This document shows, piece after piece, positions 1 through 10,627 of a stretch of DNA of 64,000 bases. The stretch is from Staphylotrichum longicolle (lineage: Eukaryota; Ascomycota; Sordariomycetes; Sordariales; Chaetomiaceae): positions 2,728,001 through 2,792,000 of the forward strand of contig JAHCVI010000001.1 of assembly GCA_019096155.1 (NCBI GenBank), read 5' to 3'. Position numbers and translations under genes: made by a program. A model generated the notes under the pieces. It was not told the origin of the DNA and made no database searches. It worked only from the letters and a program-made list of their open reading frames with translations. Position 1 is the stretch's first letter. The number at the start of each line of letters is the position of its first letter.

Positions 1-13
1 TCTGACCTCCCAG

Positions 14-1122
14 GCAAAAGAAACACCAGCCGGCCCATCTTCACGTCGCACGAGCGTGCCATGGCCCGCGCCGCCTGGGGCTCGTCGACGGCGCGCCTCT
101 CGCGGGACTCGTTCCTCCCCTTTGCCTCGTGCTGGCTGTGCCTCGAGCCCGCCATAGACCCAGTCGCCTGCCTCCACGGCGACATCTTCTGTCGCGAATG
201 CGCCCTCAGCAACATCCTGGCCCAAAAGAAGGAGATTAAGCGCGCCGAGAAGGCCCGCGAGCAGGAAGATCGGGCGGCCCAGGAGGACAAGGCACGGCGC
301 GATGCTGAGGCCCAGGAGCGCGCAATACGCGAGTTTGAGCTGACGCAGGCTGGGTTGAGTATCAAGAGGGGGAATACGAGCAGCGGCAGGGAGAAAACGG
401 AGCCGCCTGGGCGGGAGCCCTCGAGTGAAAACGGGAGCGGGCAGCAAAGCGGCCCCAAGACAGGAGAGAAACGCAAGTTCTCGCTTGACCCGGATGAGGT
501 TGCCCGCATTGCCGAGGAGGAGCGCGCAAAGGCGAGGAGGGCGATCGATGATGAAAAGGTAGGGCGGGGCTCCTCATTGCCCCTGAACTGCGTGACTGAC
601 TCGTCAATTGTGTAGTCGTCAAAACCAACATTGCCATCCTTCTGGTCGCCCTCGGTAACCCCGTCTTCAAACAGCAGCAACACCTTGCATGAAGTGAAAA
701 AGAAGGTCAAGACACAACCTACGTGTCCAGCATCTGCCGAAGACCGACCACACCACTACTCACTACACACGCTCGTCACTGTCAACTTTACAGAGGAGAA
801 AGACTCGGACACGAAAAAGCCCCAAAGAATATGCCCTGCCTGTACGAAGGGCCTGACAAACTCCTCCAGAGCGACGCTGGCCAAGCCCTGCGGGCATGTC
901 CTCTGCAAGAGCTGCGTGGACCAGTTTATGAAGCCGTCCGATGGGGAAGCGGTGCGTTGTTATGTCTGCGATGCTGACCTTACAGAGACACCTCAGAAAG
1001 AAGGAAAGGCAGAAAAGGATAAGGTCCGCCCTGGTCTAGTGGAGCTTCGGCGCGAGGGCACAGGCTTTTCGGCCGGCGGAAGCAATCAAGTCAAGAAGGA
1101 TGCAGTCACTTTCCGGTGTTGA
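14..1122 (+). CDS. NOSIP-like RING/U-box protein (5' end outside window)
   Basis: Homologue of nitric oxide synthase-interacting protein, a probable nuclear E3 ubiquitin ligase associated with the spliceosome. Coding continues from the left edge: an acceptor ends at 13 and the exon opens in frame with residues GC-AAA-AGA (family N-terminus xSKRNTS). Exons seen are 14-558 and 616-1122; the intron 559-615 is phase 0 (gtaggg...tgtag). The N-terminal half-RING (SCWLCLEPAIDPVAC, then DIFCRECA) is followed by the typical QKKEIKRAEKAREQE helix. The second RING half lies in exon 2 (ICPACTKG, then PCGHVLCKSC, CYVCDADL). This split-RING layout is diagnostic for NOSIP. The first exon, with the start codon, lies outside the window. 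It runs convergently into the carrier gene on the minus strand, 107 bp away. Confidence 0.9.
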
Positions 1123-1229
1123 GGTTGACAAACAAGGACAACTTGAGCTAATCTCTTGGGAAACAAAAACCGAGTCCGCGAGCCCGAACCTGAGCTGGGT
1201 TTGGGTTGGGTTTCCATTCTTTTGGCGTC

Positions 1230-2622
1230 TCATCCGTCCACCTTCATTAGGCGCCCGCTCAACCAATTTGCCGCGGTACTCTCCCCTGAGTCAACTGCGT
1301 CCTTGACATAGCGCACGCCCCGGCGGACTTCGTCTGCCCCTGATGATGAGGCGCGCAGGTACCGCTCCCGCATCTCTTTCCGGGCTTCCCGCATCCTCCC
1401 AGATAGCCTTGTCCTGAACTGAGGGTACCGCCTCAGTGCGGCCAAGATGGCAAAATAGAGCTGCACGATGAACCGATGGATGACGTCCTTGGAGAGCATG
1501 GTGGTGCCGTGACTGAAGAATCCCTTCAGCAACTCGCCGCCGATCCCGTCGTACAGCGCCCTTGTCCCCTCGACCCGCGCTATCCTCAACACCGTCGCGA
1601 AGATGTTGTCCCTTGCCGTTTCCTTTCCATCTTTGCCCTTCTCCGGCACCGAGACCTGCACTCTGGCCTTGGCAATCTGAAACGGATACGTCACGGCCGT
1701 CGCCACGACCTTGCTCACCGCCGCCAAAAGAAACGTCGTCTTGACGTCGGGCTCATGCCACTTCTCCCGCGGCACCAGCGCCCTCTTGAGCACCTGCTGC
1801 AGGAAGAAGGTTATGCTCGGATTGAGCGTCAGCACCAGACTCGCCGAGTACCCCGCCCACAAGCCCAGCACGCCGCGCTCCCGCCTCATCTCGGCGATGG
1901 TCTGCCCAAACGTCAAGTCCCGCGCCCCCCCCCCCGCCCTTGCCTTGCCGGCCTTGCCACCACCACTGCTGCCGCTGCTGCCGCTGCTACTGCTGCTGTC
2001 GAGCAAGCTCGCCGTCTGCCGCCGCGTCACGACATTGCTGACGGGCGTCGTGAACAGCTTTGCGCACGCCCCCGCCGCGGCCCCCACGGCGAGCTCCTCG
2101 AGGACGCGGAGGTACGGCAGGTCTTTGCGGTCGACGAGCCGGATTTCGCGGAACCACTGTCACACTTTTGCGTCAATCACCACCAAAAGCCAAGCCCACT
2201 CTCTTCCTACAACAAACCAGACAACTTTCCCCCATCCATCACGACACAACCCAAAGACCAAAAAAGCGGTAAAAAGAGAGAGAAAGAGAGAAAGGATGAG
2301 GACTCACATTATAAAACAAAAACCACAAAAACGAATCCGCCCCCGCCTTGCCCAGCTCGACACCCAAGCCCGCAAAAAAAGCCCGCGCCCCGCCCTCGTG
2401 GGCGTAGATCTTGGCGAAGGCGTCGGCCACGCCGTCGTACGTGTCGGCCTCCCGTATCGCCCCGTCGGCGCGCAGCTGGCGCTGCACTTTCAGCCGCGTG
2501 TTGACCAGGTCGAGCGGGTAGGTGGTCAGCGCCGAGACGAGGGTGCCGAGGGCGCCGGAGGAGGCGTGCCCCAGGGAGGGGAGGAAGGAAGACGGGGAGG
2601 AGGGGGGTGGTGAGGGGGGCAT
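1230..2622 (-). CDS. ANT1: Peroxisomal adenine nucleotide carrier (Ant1/PMP47-like)
   Basis: Mitochondrial-carrier-family protein, most like the peroxisomal ATP/AMP exchanger that fuels beta-oxidation. Exons are 2622-2308 and 2156-1230, with a 151-nt phase-0 intron (gtgagt...gacag), giving about 413 aa. Three carrier repeats are visible through their signature motifs: YPLDLVNTR near residue 35, TPVSNVVTR near 135 and YPFQIAKAR near 245. The SFLWFLFYN-WFR segment across the splice junction is typical of peroxisomal carriers. A Ser/Gly-rich loop (DSSSSSGSSGSSGGG) sits after the second signature and is longer than usual. The C-terminal tail is basic and helical. Family assignment is firm; the peroxisomal rather than mitochondrial location is inferred from similarity. 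Confidence 0.85.
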
Positions 2623-3278
2623 GGTGAAGGGGATGGGGACTTTGGGTTTGGTTATGCCGGGTGGAAAGGGAGGGGAGTGGTAATTGGCTGGTGAGAAGGG
2701 GCTTGATGAGGTACGGGGTGATGGTGTGGTTTGACTTGGTTTGGGGGAGCAGCTCAGTTGGTGTGTGTATATGTGAATGGTATCCTCAACGTTGATCACT
2801 GTTGATGTTGAATCGGACGATGACGAGACATCGTCGGTCTCTGCGTTGTCGTCTTGGTCGTGGTGGTGTGTTATAAGCCGAGGTGTGAAGTGCCCGGCAA
2901 CGACGTCATCCCGCGTGTTAGTGCCGGATCAGGGTCCCCTTCTGCTGTGCCATGGCCGATCCGATGCACACGCATACTCGCCGATGCATGCGTGCATGTG
3001 CATGTGCATGTGCATAGTGAGCCTCACCTTCTGGGATATCTACCATGGTAGAACCCAAAACATTCAATGTTCTTTCTGTTCAGGCTGCCAGTGCCATCTT
3101 TGACCTCGCCAATTCAATCCTCCCATCCCAACCCATCAAATCCAACCGCAACCGCCCAATCCCAAAAACAACCCAACATCAAATCCCACCCTAAAAAAGA
3201 AAGCATCCTCCTAATAACCCCCACAATGGAAAACCAAAAATAAACCTCAACTTCCCTCTCTCGTGTTTGATTAAGAAC
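2623..3278. other. Intergenic: carrier promoter side
   Basis: This stretch lies upstream of the carrier start and downstream of the tRNA. It holds a short TGCATG-rich microsatellite (about 2983-3016) and an A/C-rich stretch at 3100-3250. No coding region was recognised on either strand. Confidence 0.6.
2983..3016. repeat. TGCATG microsatellite
   Basis: Repeated GCATG/TGCATG hexamers (atgcatgcgtgcatgtgcat and on) form an imperfect short tandem repeat in the intergenic DNA. Confidence 0.7.
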
Positions 3279-3394
3279 TGGACGAGCTGGGAATCGAACC
3301 CAGGACCTTTCGCATCAACCGGAGCGGAGTACTCTTTTTACAGGTAACCCCAGGCAATGCTAAGCGAACGCTCTACCAACTGAGCCACACGCCC
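3279..3394 (-). tRNA. tRNA-Ala(AGC) with 43-nt intron
   Basis: Reading the minus strand from 3394, the cloverleaf is complete. The acceptor stem is GGGCGTG/CTCGTCC with the G3:U70 pair that marks tRNA-Ala. The D arm is GCTC-AGTTGGTA-GAGC and the anticodon stem TTCGC/GCGAA. The loop is TTAGCA+T with anticodon AGC, the variable loop AGGTC, the T arm CTGGG-TTCGATT-CCCAG and the discriminator A. A 43-nt intron (3357-3315) sits at the canonical position, one base 3' of the anticodon. The mature length is 73 nt before CCA addition. Confidence 0.95.
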
Positions 3395-4211
3395 TTGTCG
3401 AGAAGAGGGAGTGGAGTCTCACTCTCCTGCGATGGAGACGACAAGACGAGAACGGGGTTTATCAACCAGCCTGGCTCGGCGGGTGGTGGGGAACCGATTG
3501 GTTTCTTGTTGTTACACGGTTTGAAGTTTTCAGTGAAAGAAAAGGGTTGGAGACCTTGAGGGTTGAAGATGGTGATGTGTTGTGATGTGGGTGTAAAACA
3601 TCCCGAGCACCTACATAGCCTACGGTAGCAGAATGTAGCGTAGCGTAGTGTAGTGTATACAGTGTACAAGACAGGGAGCCCAATCCCAAGACGCATTCAT
3701 TCAGAATGACCTCATCCCGCCTCGCCTCGCCCAATGCAATCAATCATGCCGGCTCAAAACCAAAGCCGGAGGCGGAAAAGGGAAGACGGGAAACAAAACA
3801 AAAAGGAAAGCAGAGGGCCACCAAAACCAACCAACTCCGTTGTGTCAATCCGGTTCCCAACTCACAATCAGGTTCCCATCTGCAAAGCCAAACCCAATCC
3901 GAGTTCCAAATCCCAGGGGCAGGTTGCATCCATCCCCTGATAAAAACGCCGAGCATGCCATGTGCTGTAGAGTAAAGAAAGGAAAGGAAATAGACGCGAC
4001 GCCAGAATCGGAAAGTAATCCAGCGTTCTGCGTGTGATGAGAGAGGAAATGAAAAGGATGCGAGTGAAAGAGGGCGAGTAAAACAAACCTGAAAAGAACC
4101 GCCTGATGTAGGGTATATAATAATAAAGTGACCAAGCCGCGTCAAAAGCCAACGCTCCGTCCCCTTCCCACTCCTCCCCTAAGCGGCCGCCTAAGCCGCC
4201 TCCTAGACCGC
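3395..4211. other. Intergenic: no gene recognised
   Basis: Several open frames exist but have low-complexity, non-family-like translations. A short tandem array of CCGCCTCCTAAA-like 12-mers lies at about 4182-4225, just before the possible Sgf73 extension. Confidence 0.5.
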
Positions 4212-4214
4212 CTC

Positions 4215-4811
4215 CTAAACCGCCCTCGGCAAGCCCCATACCGTCTGCTGCTCGGCTTGCTGACGCGCCATCGGTGCCGTCTCCATCAGTGGCCACGGCG
4301 ACGGTACTGTCGGCCTCAGGTTATGAGCGCCGGTGATGGCCACGGCAGCCGCAATCGCGTCTCGAGCTTGACGACTCGGGGTGGTGGGCGATGAGGACCC
4401 AGTTGGGGTCTTCACACGCCGCGTCTGCTTCAGACCCGGGACCAGCCCCAGCTTCATGGCTGCAATCTCTGCGTGCGCCTGCATCTGCTGCTGGTGATGG
4501 TAGATCCGCTCGTGGAAAATCCGCTGTGCCCTGCCCGTGCTTCGTTCATGGTGTGTTGTAGATGAGGATTGCTGTGTGGTGTTTTTTTGTTGCGGCCAAA
4601 GTTGCTGCTGCTGTTTGTGCGCGCCTTGCTGTTGCTGGACTCGTGAGGCAGACATGGCAAACCAGATTCCGAGCGCCTTCGCGGTCGGGATGAGACAGCG
4701 GCTCATGTCCGGGACGCTAGTTTCGCATCGAGGTGGACTAACCCAGGCATCAGCAGTCTGTTGCGGCTGAGGCAAGATGCAAGACAACGGCACGCTGTAC
4801 GATCGAGCACC
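4215..4811 (-). other. Open Q-rich extension in frame with the Sgf73 stop
   Basis: Directly after the TAG of the Sgf73 gene (4814-4812) the same frame stays open for about 198 codons to a stop at 4215-4217. The translation is Gln-rich (several QQQQ runs, HHQQQMQAH) and then more globular-looking (AAMKLGLVPGLKQTRRV). A putative 78-nt intron (4815-4738: gtaggg ... branch ctgat ... ttag) would remove the stop and keep the frame, because its length is a multiple of three. It could equally be untranslated 3' sequence that happens to be open. I do not know whether related Sgf73 proteins have this tail. Confidence 0.35.
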
Positions 4812-6239
4812 CTACGCTCGGCCCGACACCGACGGCCGCCGCTGCGGAGGCCCCGCAAGACTGAAGCTGGACGATCTCCGCGAGAAGTCGCCGCCGCCCA
4901 TCACGGCCGTATCTGGCTCGCCCGGCGCGTCTTCGTAGTCGAAAAGACCGGGATGACCTTCGGGAAGCCGCTGAGCGCCGAAACCAGTGACCTTGAAGAT
5001 GTTGAGCCTGCCTCCGTTCGTGGCGGTTTGTAACTGCTCGTGGAGGCGTGCTAGTTGGTACTGGCGCTTGGTCGGGGCGAACACGGGCTGCGGCACGACA
5101 GGCTGCGGGTTCCAGTTCGCCAGGGCTGCCATGACGGCGGCCGTTTCCTCGTCGCTGTCGACAGCCCCTTGGTTGGCATCATCCTCGTCCTCCAAGGGCG
5201 CGTTGGCATCGATCGCGGCCTTCTGCTGTTTGGCCTGGTTCTTCTTCTGGTACGCCGCCAGAAGCATGTCGTATGGCAGCGACCGGCCCGGCACAGCTCG
5301 TTTGGCGCTCATGCTATGGCTCTTGCACGTCAGGGACCGGGCGCAGGGCTGGCCGTTTGGTAACAGCACGCCGCACTGCCTCTCGACATCGACGGGACCT
5401 TTTGGTTTCGCGACCTTGGGTTTGGGCTCGTCCTTCTTTTTCTTGGTCTTGCCCTTGTCGAGCTCGCCCTCGGCCTTTCTCTTCTTGCCGGCCACGTTGG
5501 TCTTTTTCGCCTTGCCGGCCGTCTTGCCAGCGTTGCCGTCCTTGCGCTCGTCGTCGTCGTCGTCACTATCATCGTCACCACGACCTGCGCCGTCGCCTTC
5601 CAGCTTGCGGGCCTCCTCTTCCCTGGCGGCCTCCTTCAGCCGCTCGCGGGCCTCGCGGGCCTCCTTCTTGCGCTGGGCCTTTTCCTTCTTGATCTTCAAG
5701 CACTGAGCGATGTGGTCCTTGGCGGCTGACCGCGTGATGCCTTTTTTACAGTGCTTGCATTGAAACATGTCGGGGAGGTCTTCGAGGGGACGGCCGGTGG
5801 TGAAGGTCTCGCGGGCGGTGTCATCGAGCTGGTTGGTAACGGGGCTGGGAGAGGCCGCGGTGATCGCGCCGTCTTTAGTTTTCTTCTTGTCTTCTGCAGT
5901 CGCAGGCAAAGAATTAGCAAGGAGGGCTCAGAAACTAGGAACGAAAAAAAAAAAAAAAAGAGTGCAGCGGACCTTCGATGACATTGGCCTTCCAGTTGCC
6001 GGGCTTGGCCTGTTTTGGTGGGGTTTCCTTGAGCTTGCCGAAGGACTGCGGTCGCGGCGTGACGGATTTCTTGGTCGAGGCGACCTTGATGGTGGCCTCG
6101 TCATCTGTTGGTGCCGGTAAAAAGATGGTTAGCATATGGGTCGGGCCGTGAGAGTGGTGTAAGGTGTGTAAGGTGCGGGGAGGTGTCGGAGGTGTCGCGT
6201 CGCAGCAGCCATACCCTTGCGCGAATCCATCGTGGCCAT
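4812..6239 (-). CDS. SGF73: SAGA complex subunit Sgf73 (ataxin-7-like)
   Basis: Sgf73 anchors the deubiquitinase module to the SAGA histone acetyltransferase complex in the nucleus. Three exons: 6239-6215 (only 25 nt), 6104-5973 and 5893-4812, giving about 412 aa. All junctions keep the frame: the split codons give D at the first junction and E at the second. An N-terminal zinc knuckle (FQCKHCKKGITRSAAKDHIA, near residue 96) matches the part that contacts the DUB module. The SCA7 domain near residues 218-265 shows the exact atypical finger C-x9-C-x5-C-x2-H (CGVLLPNGQPCARSLTCKSH). Between them are long charged coiled/lysine-rich stretches, which look nuclear. Intron 2 contains a 16-nt A run. 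The stop TAG may not be the only end (see the separate entry). Confidence 0.9.
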
Positions 6240-6957
6240 GTCGGAATAGTAATCGTGCTATTAAAAATGTGGGTGCCTTCACAAGACCCGGCTAGAGAGA
6301 ACGGCTGGAGGGCGCAGTTGGCGATGACAGGCCGGTGCTGTCCATCTCCGGAGATGCTTTGTTGCTGGTGACTTGGTGGTTAATGTTAACAGTCGCCGAC
6401 ACGCAGCCGAGTTGCAGTTAATGTTAGGAGCGGGACCCACTTTAACTCGTTAGATGGCAGGGACCGCGAAGGTGGAGTACAAGGAGACCAATTAAGGTTA
6501 TCGATAAGCAGCAAGTTGATCAGTCTTATCGGGGTGCCGACCATGAGCTGGGTCCAGGGGACATATGCACATATCCAGGAGCCTGCAAAGAACCATAATT
6601 TTGAGATGTTCTCTATCGATATTCCCTTTGCCTAGAAAATGACCCTACGACCGTCCGATCCCCTGCAGTCCTCCTTCTTCCAGGCTCATTACTTGACCCC
6701 TCTACCTTGCTTCATGAAAAGGCATTCAAGAAATGAATCCCTCGCGTGGCTCCTCCCTGCACTTTCATTACTGCCACCAACTCATATGAGGATGCCTCGG
6801 TTGGGGATTCTACCCCCCTCGCCGCCATTCCCAACCGGCACCGCCATGCAGTTGAGACCAAGGCTCTGATAAAGACGTATGCGTAAGATTGCCCACCAGC
6901 CTCTTGGCCATCCGATCGTCTGTCAAGGAGGGAGCGGCGCGACGCGTGGATAGCCGT
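6240..6957. other. Intergenic: Sgf73 promoter side
   Basis: This lies upstream of SGF73 (minus) and downstream of the CDK gene. It includes AT-richer sequence around 6360-6620 (ttaatgttaac, tcgataag). No gene was recognised. Confidence 0.5.
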
Positions 6958-7102
6958 GCCCTCCCTGCAAGGGCTGCCACGGAGAGTTGATGTGGACGCC
7001 CGGCTGGTGGGTGAGCCCTGCAGTCAGCATCGGCGCTGGTGTATACGCTGGCGTGGGCTGTTGTATGATACCGCTCTGTGAAGGCCCCGGCTGCTGCCAC
7101 TA
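6958..7102 (-). other. P/Q-rich open extension after tandem TAG of the CDK gene
   Basis: After two consecutive TAG codons that end the CDK, the same frame runs open for about 55 codons to a TGA. The composition is like a disordered C-terminal tail (SGIIQQPTPAYTPAPM, then HQPGVHINSPWQPLQ). Some fungal Pho85 relatives have P/Q-rich tails, so this may be a former C-terminus now behind stops, or read-through sequence. This is inference only. Confidence 0.35.
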
Positions 7103-8165
7103 CTAGTAGCCGCCGTAATTGCCCTGGCTAGGGACGGTCTGTTTGATAACCCCGTGGGGATGCATCATCTGCTGCGCCTGGAGGTGCTGCGGATGCTGCT
7201 TCGGCCCCGGCTGTCCCACCATCAGGTCGCTGAACCACTGGTGCGTCAGTGCTTCCGCCGCCGAGATGCGCAACTCGGGCCGGAGCTGCAGCATGCGCTG
7301 GAGGAGGTCGATGCCGAGGGCGTCGATCTGGGGCAGGATGCTGCTGAGCGGCTGCGTTGCATACATCTGCCACGTCGTCTTGTACTCGGGGAACTGCGTC
7401 AGGCCCGGCCATGTCCTCTCGGTCGGCGTGCCCATGATGCGGAAGATGCGGATGATCTGGTCCTCGTTGTAGTGCCAGGAAACAGGGCCGGCCAGAAAAC
7501 ATCTCGGCCATGATGCAGCCGGCCGACCAGATGTCGATGCTTGTGTTGTACGTCCTGCTGCCGAGCAAGACATCGGGAGCGCGGTACCACAGTGTTACGA
7601 CCTCGTTTGAGAAGGTGTTGACCGGGATGCCAAAGGCCCTGGCGAGACCAAAATCGCCCAGCTTGAGCTGTCCCTTGCTGTTAATCAGGAGATTCTGGGG
7701 CTTCAGATCTCGGTGGAGGACGCGGTTCTTGTGGCAAAAGTCAATCCCCTTGAGCAACTGGTACATGAAGGACTTGATGACGGGCGGCTTCAGGGCGCCC
7801 CGCTCGCCCTGGGTATCCATGTACTTCTTCAGATCGCCGTCCATGTACTCAAAGACGAGCATCAGCTTGTTCTCGGTGTGAATGACATCGTGGAGCGCGA
7901 CGATGTTCTCGTGCTTGAGCTCCTTCATAAGCGAGATCTCGCGGATCGCCGTGCTGGGAGTGCCCTCCTCCGAATCGAGGTGGATCTCCTTGAGAGCGAC
8001 CAGCTCGCCCGTCTGGCGGTTGCGGCCTTTGAAGACCTAGCGTGGACGTTAGCACATAGCCAAAGGGCCTGGTGTATCCCGGCGGCGACGACTTACGGTA
8101 GCGTACGTTCCCTCGCCCAGCTTCTCCAGCTGCTGAAATGAAGCTGCGTGCCTCTTGCCGTCCAT
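7103..8165 (-). CDS. PHO85: Pho85-type cyclin-dependent kinase (frame broken)
   Basis: Ser/Thr kinase of the Pho85/CDK5 class, which with Pho80-type cyclins controls phosphate sensing, polarity and the cell cycle. Exons are 8165-8097 (23 codons) and 8036-7103, with a 60-nt phase-0 intron (gtaagt, branch gctaac, ctag). Visible motifs are the P-loop GEGTYATV, the PSTAIRE helix (TPSTAIREISLMKELKHEN), HRDLKPQNLLIN, DFGLARAFG and the T-loop NTFSNEVVTLWYRAPDVLLG. Near 7470-7487 the frame breaks: the conserved GRPLFPGTTNEDQ region is readable only if one C is added in each of two short C runs. Downstream, IIRIFRIMGTPTERTWPG resumes in another frame. With both repaired the length would be about 334 aa, normal for the family. 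No GT-AG intron explains the break, so assembly error is likeliest. Confidence 0.85.
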
Positions 8166-9446
8166 AGTGCCGGTGCAGGATGCAGCGCTCGGGAATTCTG
8201 TCGGCGACGAGGCGGTTCGTTGGCGATCAGGAGCGCCTGAGATGGCCAAGCGGGCGATTGGCGGCGGCGGAGGGTGCGAGGTGTGTCGGGGATCGAACAG
8301 CACGCTGCCAGCAGTGACGGGCTTAAGGAAGGGGCCGGGTCGCGTGTCGGAGAGCGTCGCCGGCGTGGATCTTTGAGAAGCCGTGATGGAAGAAGCAGAG
8401 ACGCCGTGGGCTTCTGCGAGACGATGACTACCGTACCTAGGGCGGGCGCGAGCCTGACGGTTGAGTGGGTTTCGCGCTTGTTGGGATGCGGGCGGGATCG
8501 GTGCGTGGGGCGGTCCGTAGGCGTCGACGGCTTGAGGCAGGCGCAGAAAACTGGTAACTGGTAAAACGATGGACGTTGAAGCAAACAATGGCGTCCGGGG
8601 ACGCTCTGCTTCCTGTTTCCTGCTGTTTCCTGTCCAAAGATAGAGGCGCGAAATGTTTCAAAGCCAACCGAAACAGTTGCGTCAGGTTGCCGGACAGGCC
8701 AGGGCAGGGCCACTGCGGCGGGTATTTGGACGCCCCCGTACCCCGCCACCCCACCACTCTCCCTTGCGCCCACTCGCTGCCCACTCAGGTTGCCTGGACG
8801 CAGCACGCCAAATACATCCCTGAACTCGGCAGACGAATGCCTACACCAATAAGCGGGTTGAACAGGAAAAAGCCCATGGCTGATCAATCATCTCGACGAG
8901 ATGTCTTGCAACAATCGCCTTGAAGAAAACGAGATGAGAGAGAACAGCAACATAAGTGCCAACAGTTGGGCCGATTCTGAGCGACCCTGGCGCAGTCAGA
9001 CGACACAGGCCGCTCATTCGGCCATGAGTTACCTAGGTCACATCAGACCTCCTTAGCTGAATGTTGGAAAGAGCAAATACCCGCTAGTTTGTATTCGTCT
9101 CATAACTGCATATACAGTACGCTCAACAGCTCCTCCATCCCAGATCCAACAGCTGATGGACGCTCGTATCCTTTCGCTCCACAATCCAGTTGTCCCGCTT
9201 CCAACCCAAACTAACCAGCTTTCTGACTGTCATTCCATCTGTCACAGACGCCGCTCTTGACAGCCTCCAGCCGAGTACTGTTCCCCTCGGCGTCAGTCCG
9301 GGGGGTGAATATCCAAGCCCCCTCGGCGCTTCTAGATGTCTCTTTGAGACCTTATGCATGCACCGACATGACATGTTCAACCGTCTCGTTCTGGCTCGGC
9401 CAAACCCCGTAATCAAAATGACGCTCCCCAAATAACCCCCCCCCAA
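8166..9446. other. Intergenic: CDK leader and promoter
   Basis: This GC-rich leader of the CDK gene is followed by sequence between the CDK and QPCT genes. Open frames here give Arg/Pro/Ser-rich translations without family features. No gene was recognised. Confidence 0.5.
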
Positions 9447-10627
9447 TCACCCCTCCGGCTCCGTCTTCTGCACGTCCATCCACTCGAGCGTAAACGCCGT
9501 GACGATCCTCGCCCAGTCCTTGACCGTCGCGATGTCCAAATGCTCCCCGTCGTCCTGCATCGTATGCCACACGGCCGGGAACGGCGTCGGGATCAGATGG
9601 AGCACCGGCGCGCCGCGCCCCATGAACGGCACATGGTCGTCCCCGACGAACCCGCCCCCGTTGAAGTCGGTCGCCATCTTGCCGCTCTCGGGCAAGAAGG
9701 GCCGCGCCCCGGCCTTGCTCTCAAGCAGCCCCATCTGGCGCAGCCGGCCCTCGATCGACGACATGCGCTGGTACGCCCAGTGCGTGCTCTGGAAGTACGA
9801 CGGGATCTCCGGGTTCGCCGCGCCGAGCAGGTCGAGCAGCACAAACAAGCTGATCTGCCGCAGCGGGTTCGCGTACGTCGACATGGCCGGGTACGGCGTA
9901 GCCTCCCATTCCGCCGCGAGCGCCCTACATATCACCCACCCACACGTCAGTAATACATCCTCCCACTCCCCAAAAAAGGCCATCCCTTCTCAACCACCAA
10001 GATGAATAAAAAAAGAACTCACCTCGCCCCATACAAACTATCCGTGTCCGTCCAGCTCACAAACGCCTCCTCCCCATCCAACAACAAGATCTGCACACCC
10101 TCCCCGCCTCCGCCCTCGCCCTCGCCCTTGGCCCACATCCTCCCCAGGTACCCCTCCACCGCCCGCGCCACATCCATCAGCACCGCGCACGGCGCCGCGC
10201 TATCCGTCGCGCCCACGAACCCCTCGGGCGCGATCTTGCTGTCGTAGTGCGCCACCAGCGTCAGGTACCCGCCCGCGCCGGGCCGCTTCTTCATCCACGG
10301 CGGTTCTCTCCTCAGGATCAGGTTGGCGAAGGGGATCTGGCGGTCGCCCGTCGCGGGCGTGGTCGACGTCGAGTTCTGCCACAGCACGTCCCACTGCGGC
10401 AGGTGGGCGCGGAAGAAGGAGACGAAGTGCTGCTGCGCCTTGGCCTGGCCGTCGGTGCCGGGGACGCGGGGGATGAGCAGCGGCGCGAGGAGCGCGCCCG
10501 TGTGCGGGTCGTAGTCGGACTGGGCCGGGGCGGGGAGGGACTGCAGGAGGTGCGTGGAGAGCGGGGTGTAGGCGTGTGTGAGGGGGAGGAGGAGGGGCCC
10601 AAAGAAGAGGGCGTGGGAGAGGCGCAT
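9447..10627 (-). CDS. Glutaminyl-peptide cyclotransferase (M28-type, secreted)
   Basis: Converts N-terminal Gln (or Glu) of peptides to pyroglutamate in the secretory pathway; a zinc enzyme of the peptidase M28 fold. Two exons, 10627-10023 and 9924-9447 (98-nt phase-2 intron, gtgagt...gtag), giving 360 aa, close to the family size. A hydrophobic signal peptide covers roughly residues 1-19 (LFFGPLLLPLTHAYT). Residues matching the human enzyme are visible: AHYDSK, the zinc Asp in GATDSAAPCA, the catalytic/zinc Glu pair in LLLDGEEAF, GDDHVPF and the zinc His in HTMQDDGEHLD. All metal ligands appear intact, so it should be active. The Gly/Glu-rich insert before LLLDGEE (GEGEGGGGEG) is a loop extension. 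Confidence 0.9.

Noticed and set aside
1476..2504. Long plus-strand open frame
   Set aside because: It is antisense to the carrier gene; the translation is Arg/Pro-rich and has no family features.
8280..8300. T-arm-like gggatcgaacagc
   Set aside because: The stem does not pair and there is no tRNA body around it; it lies in the CDK leader.
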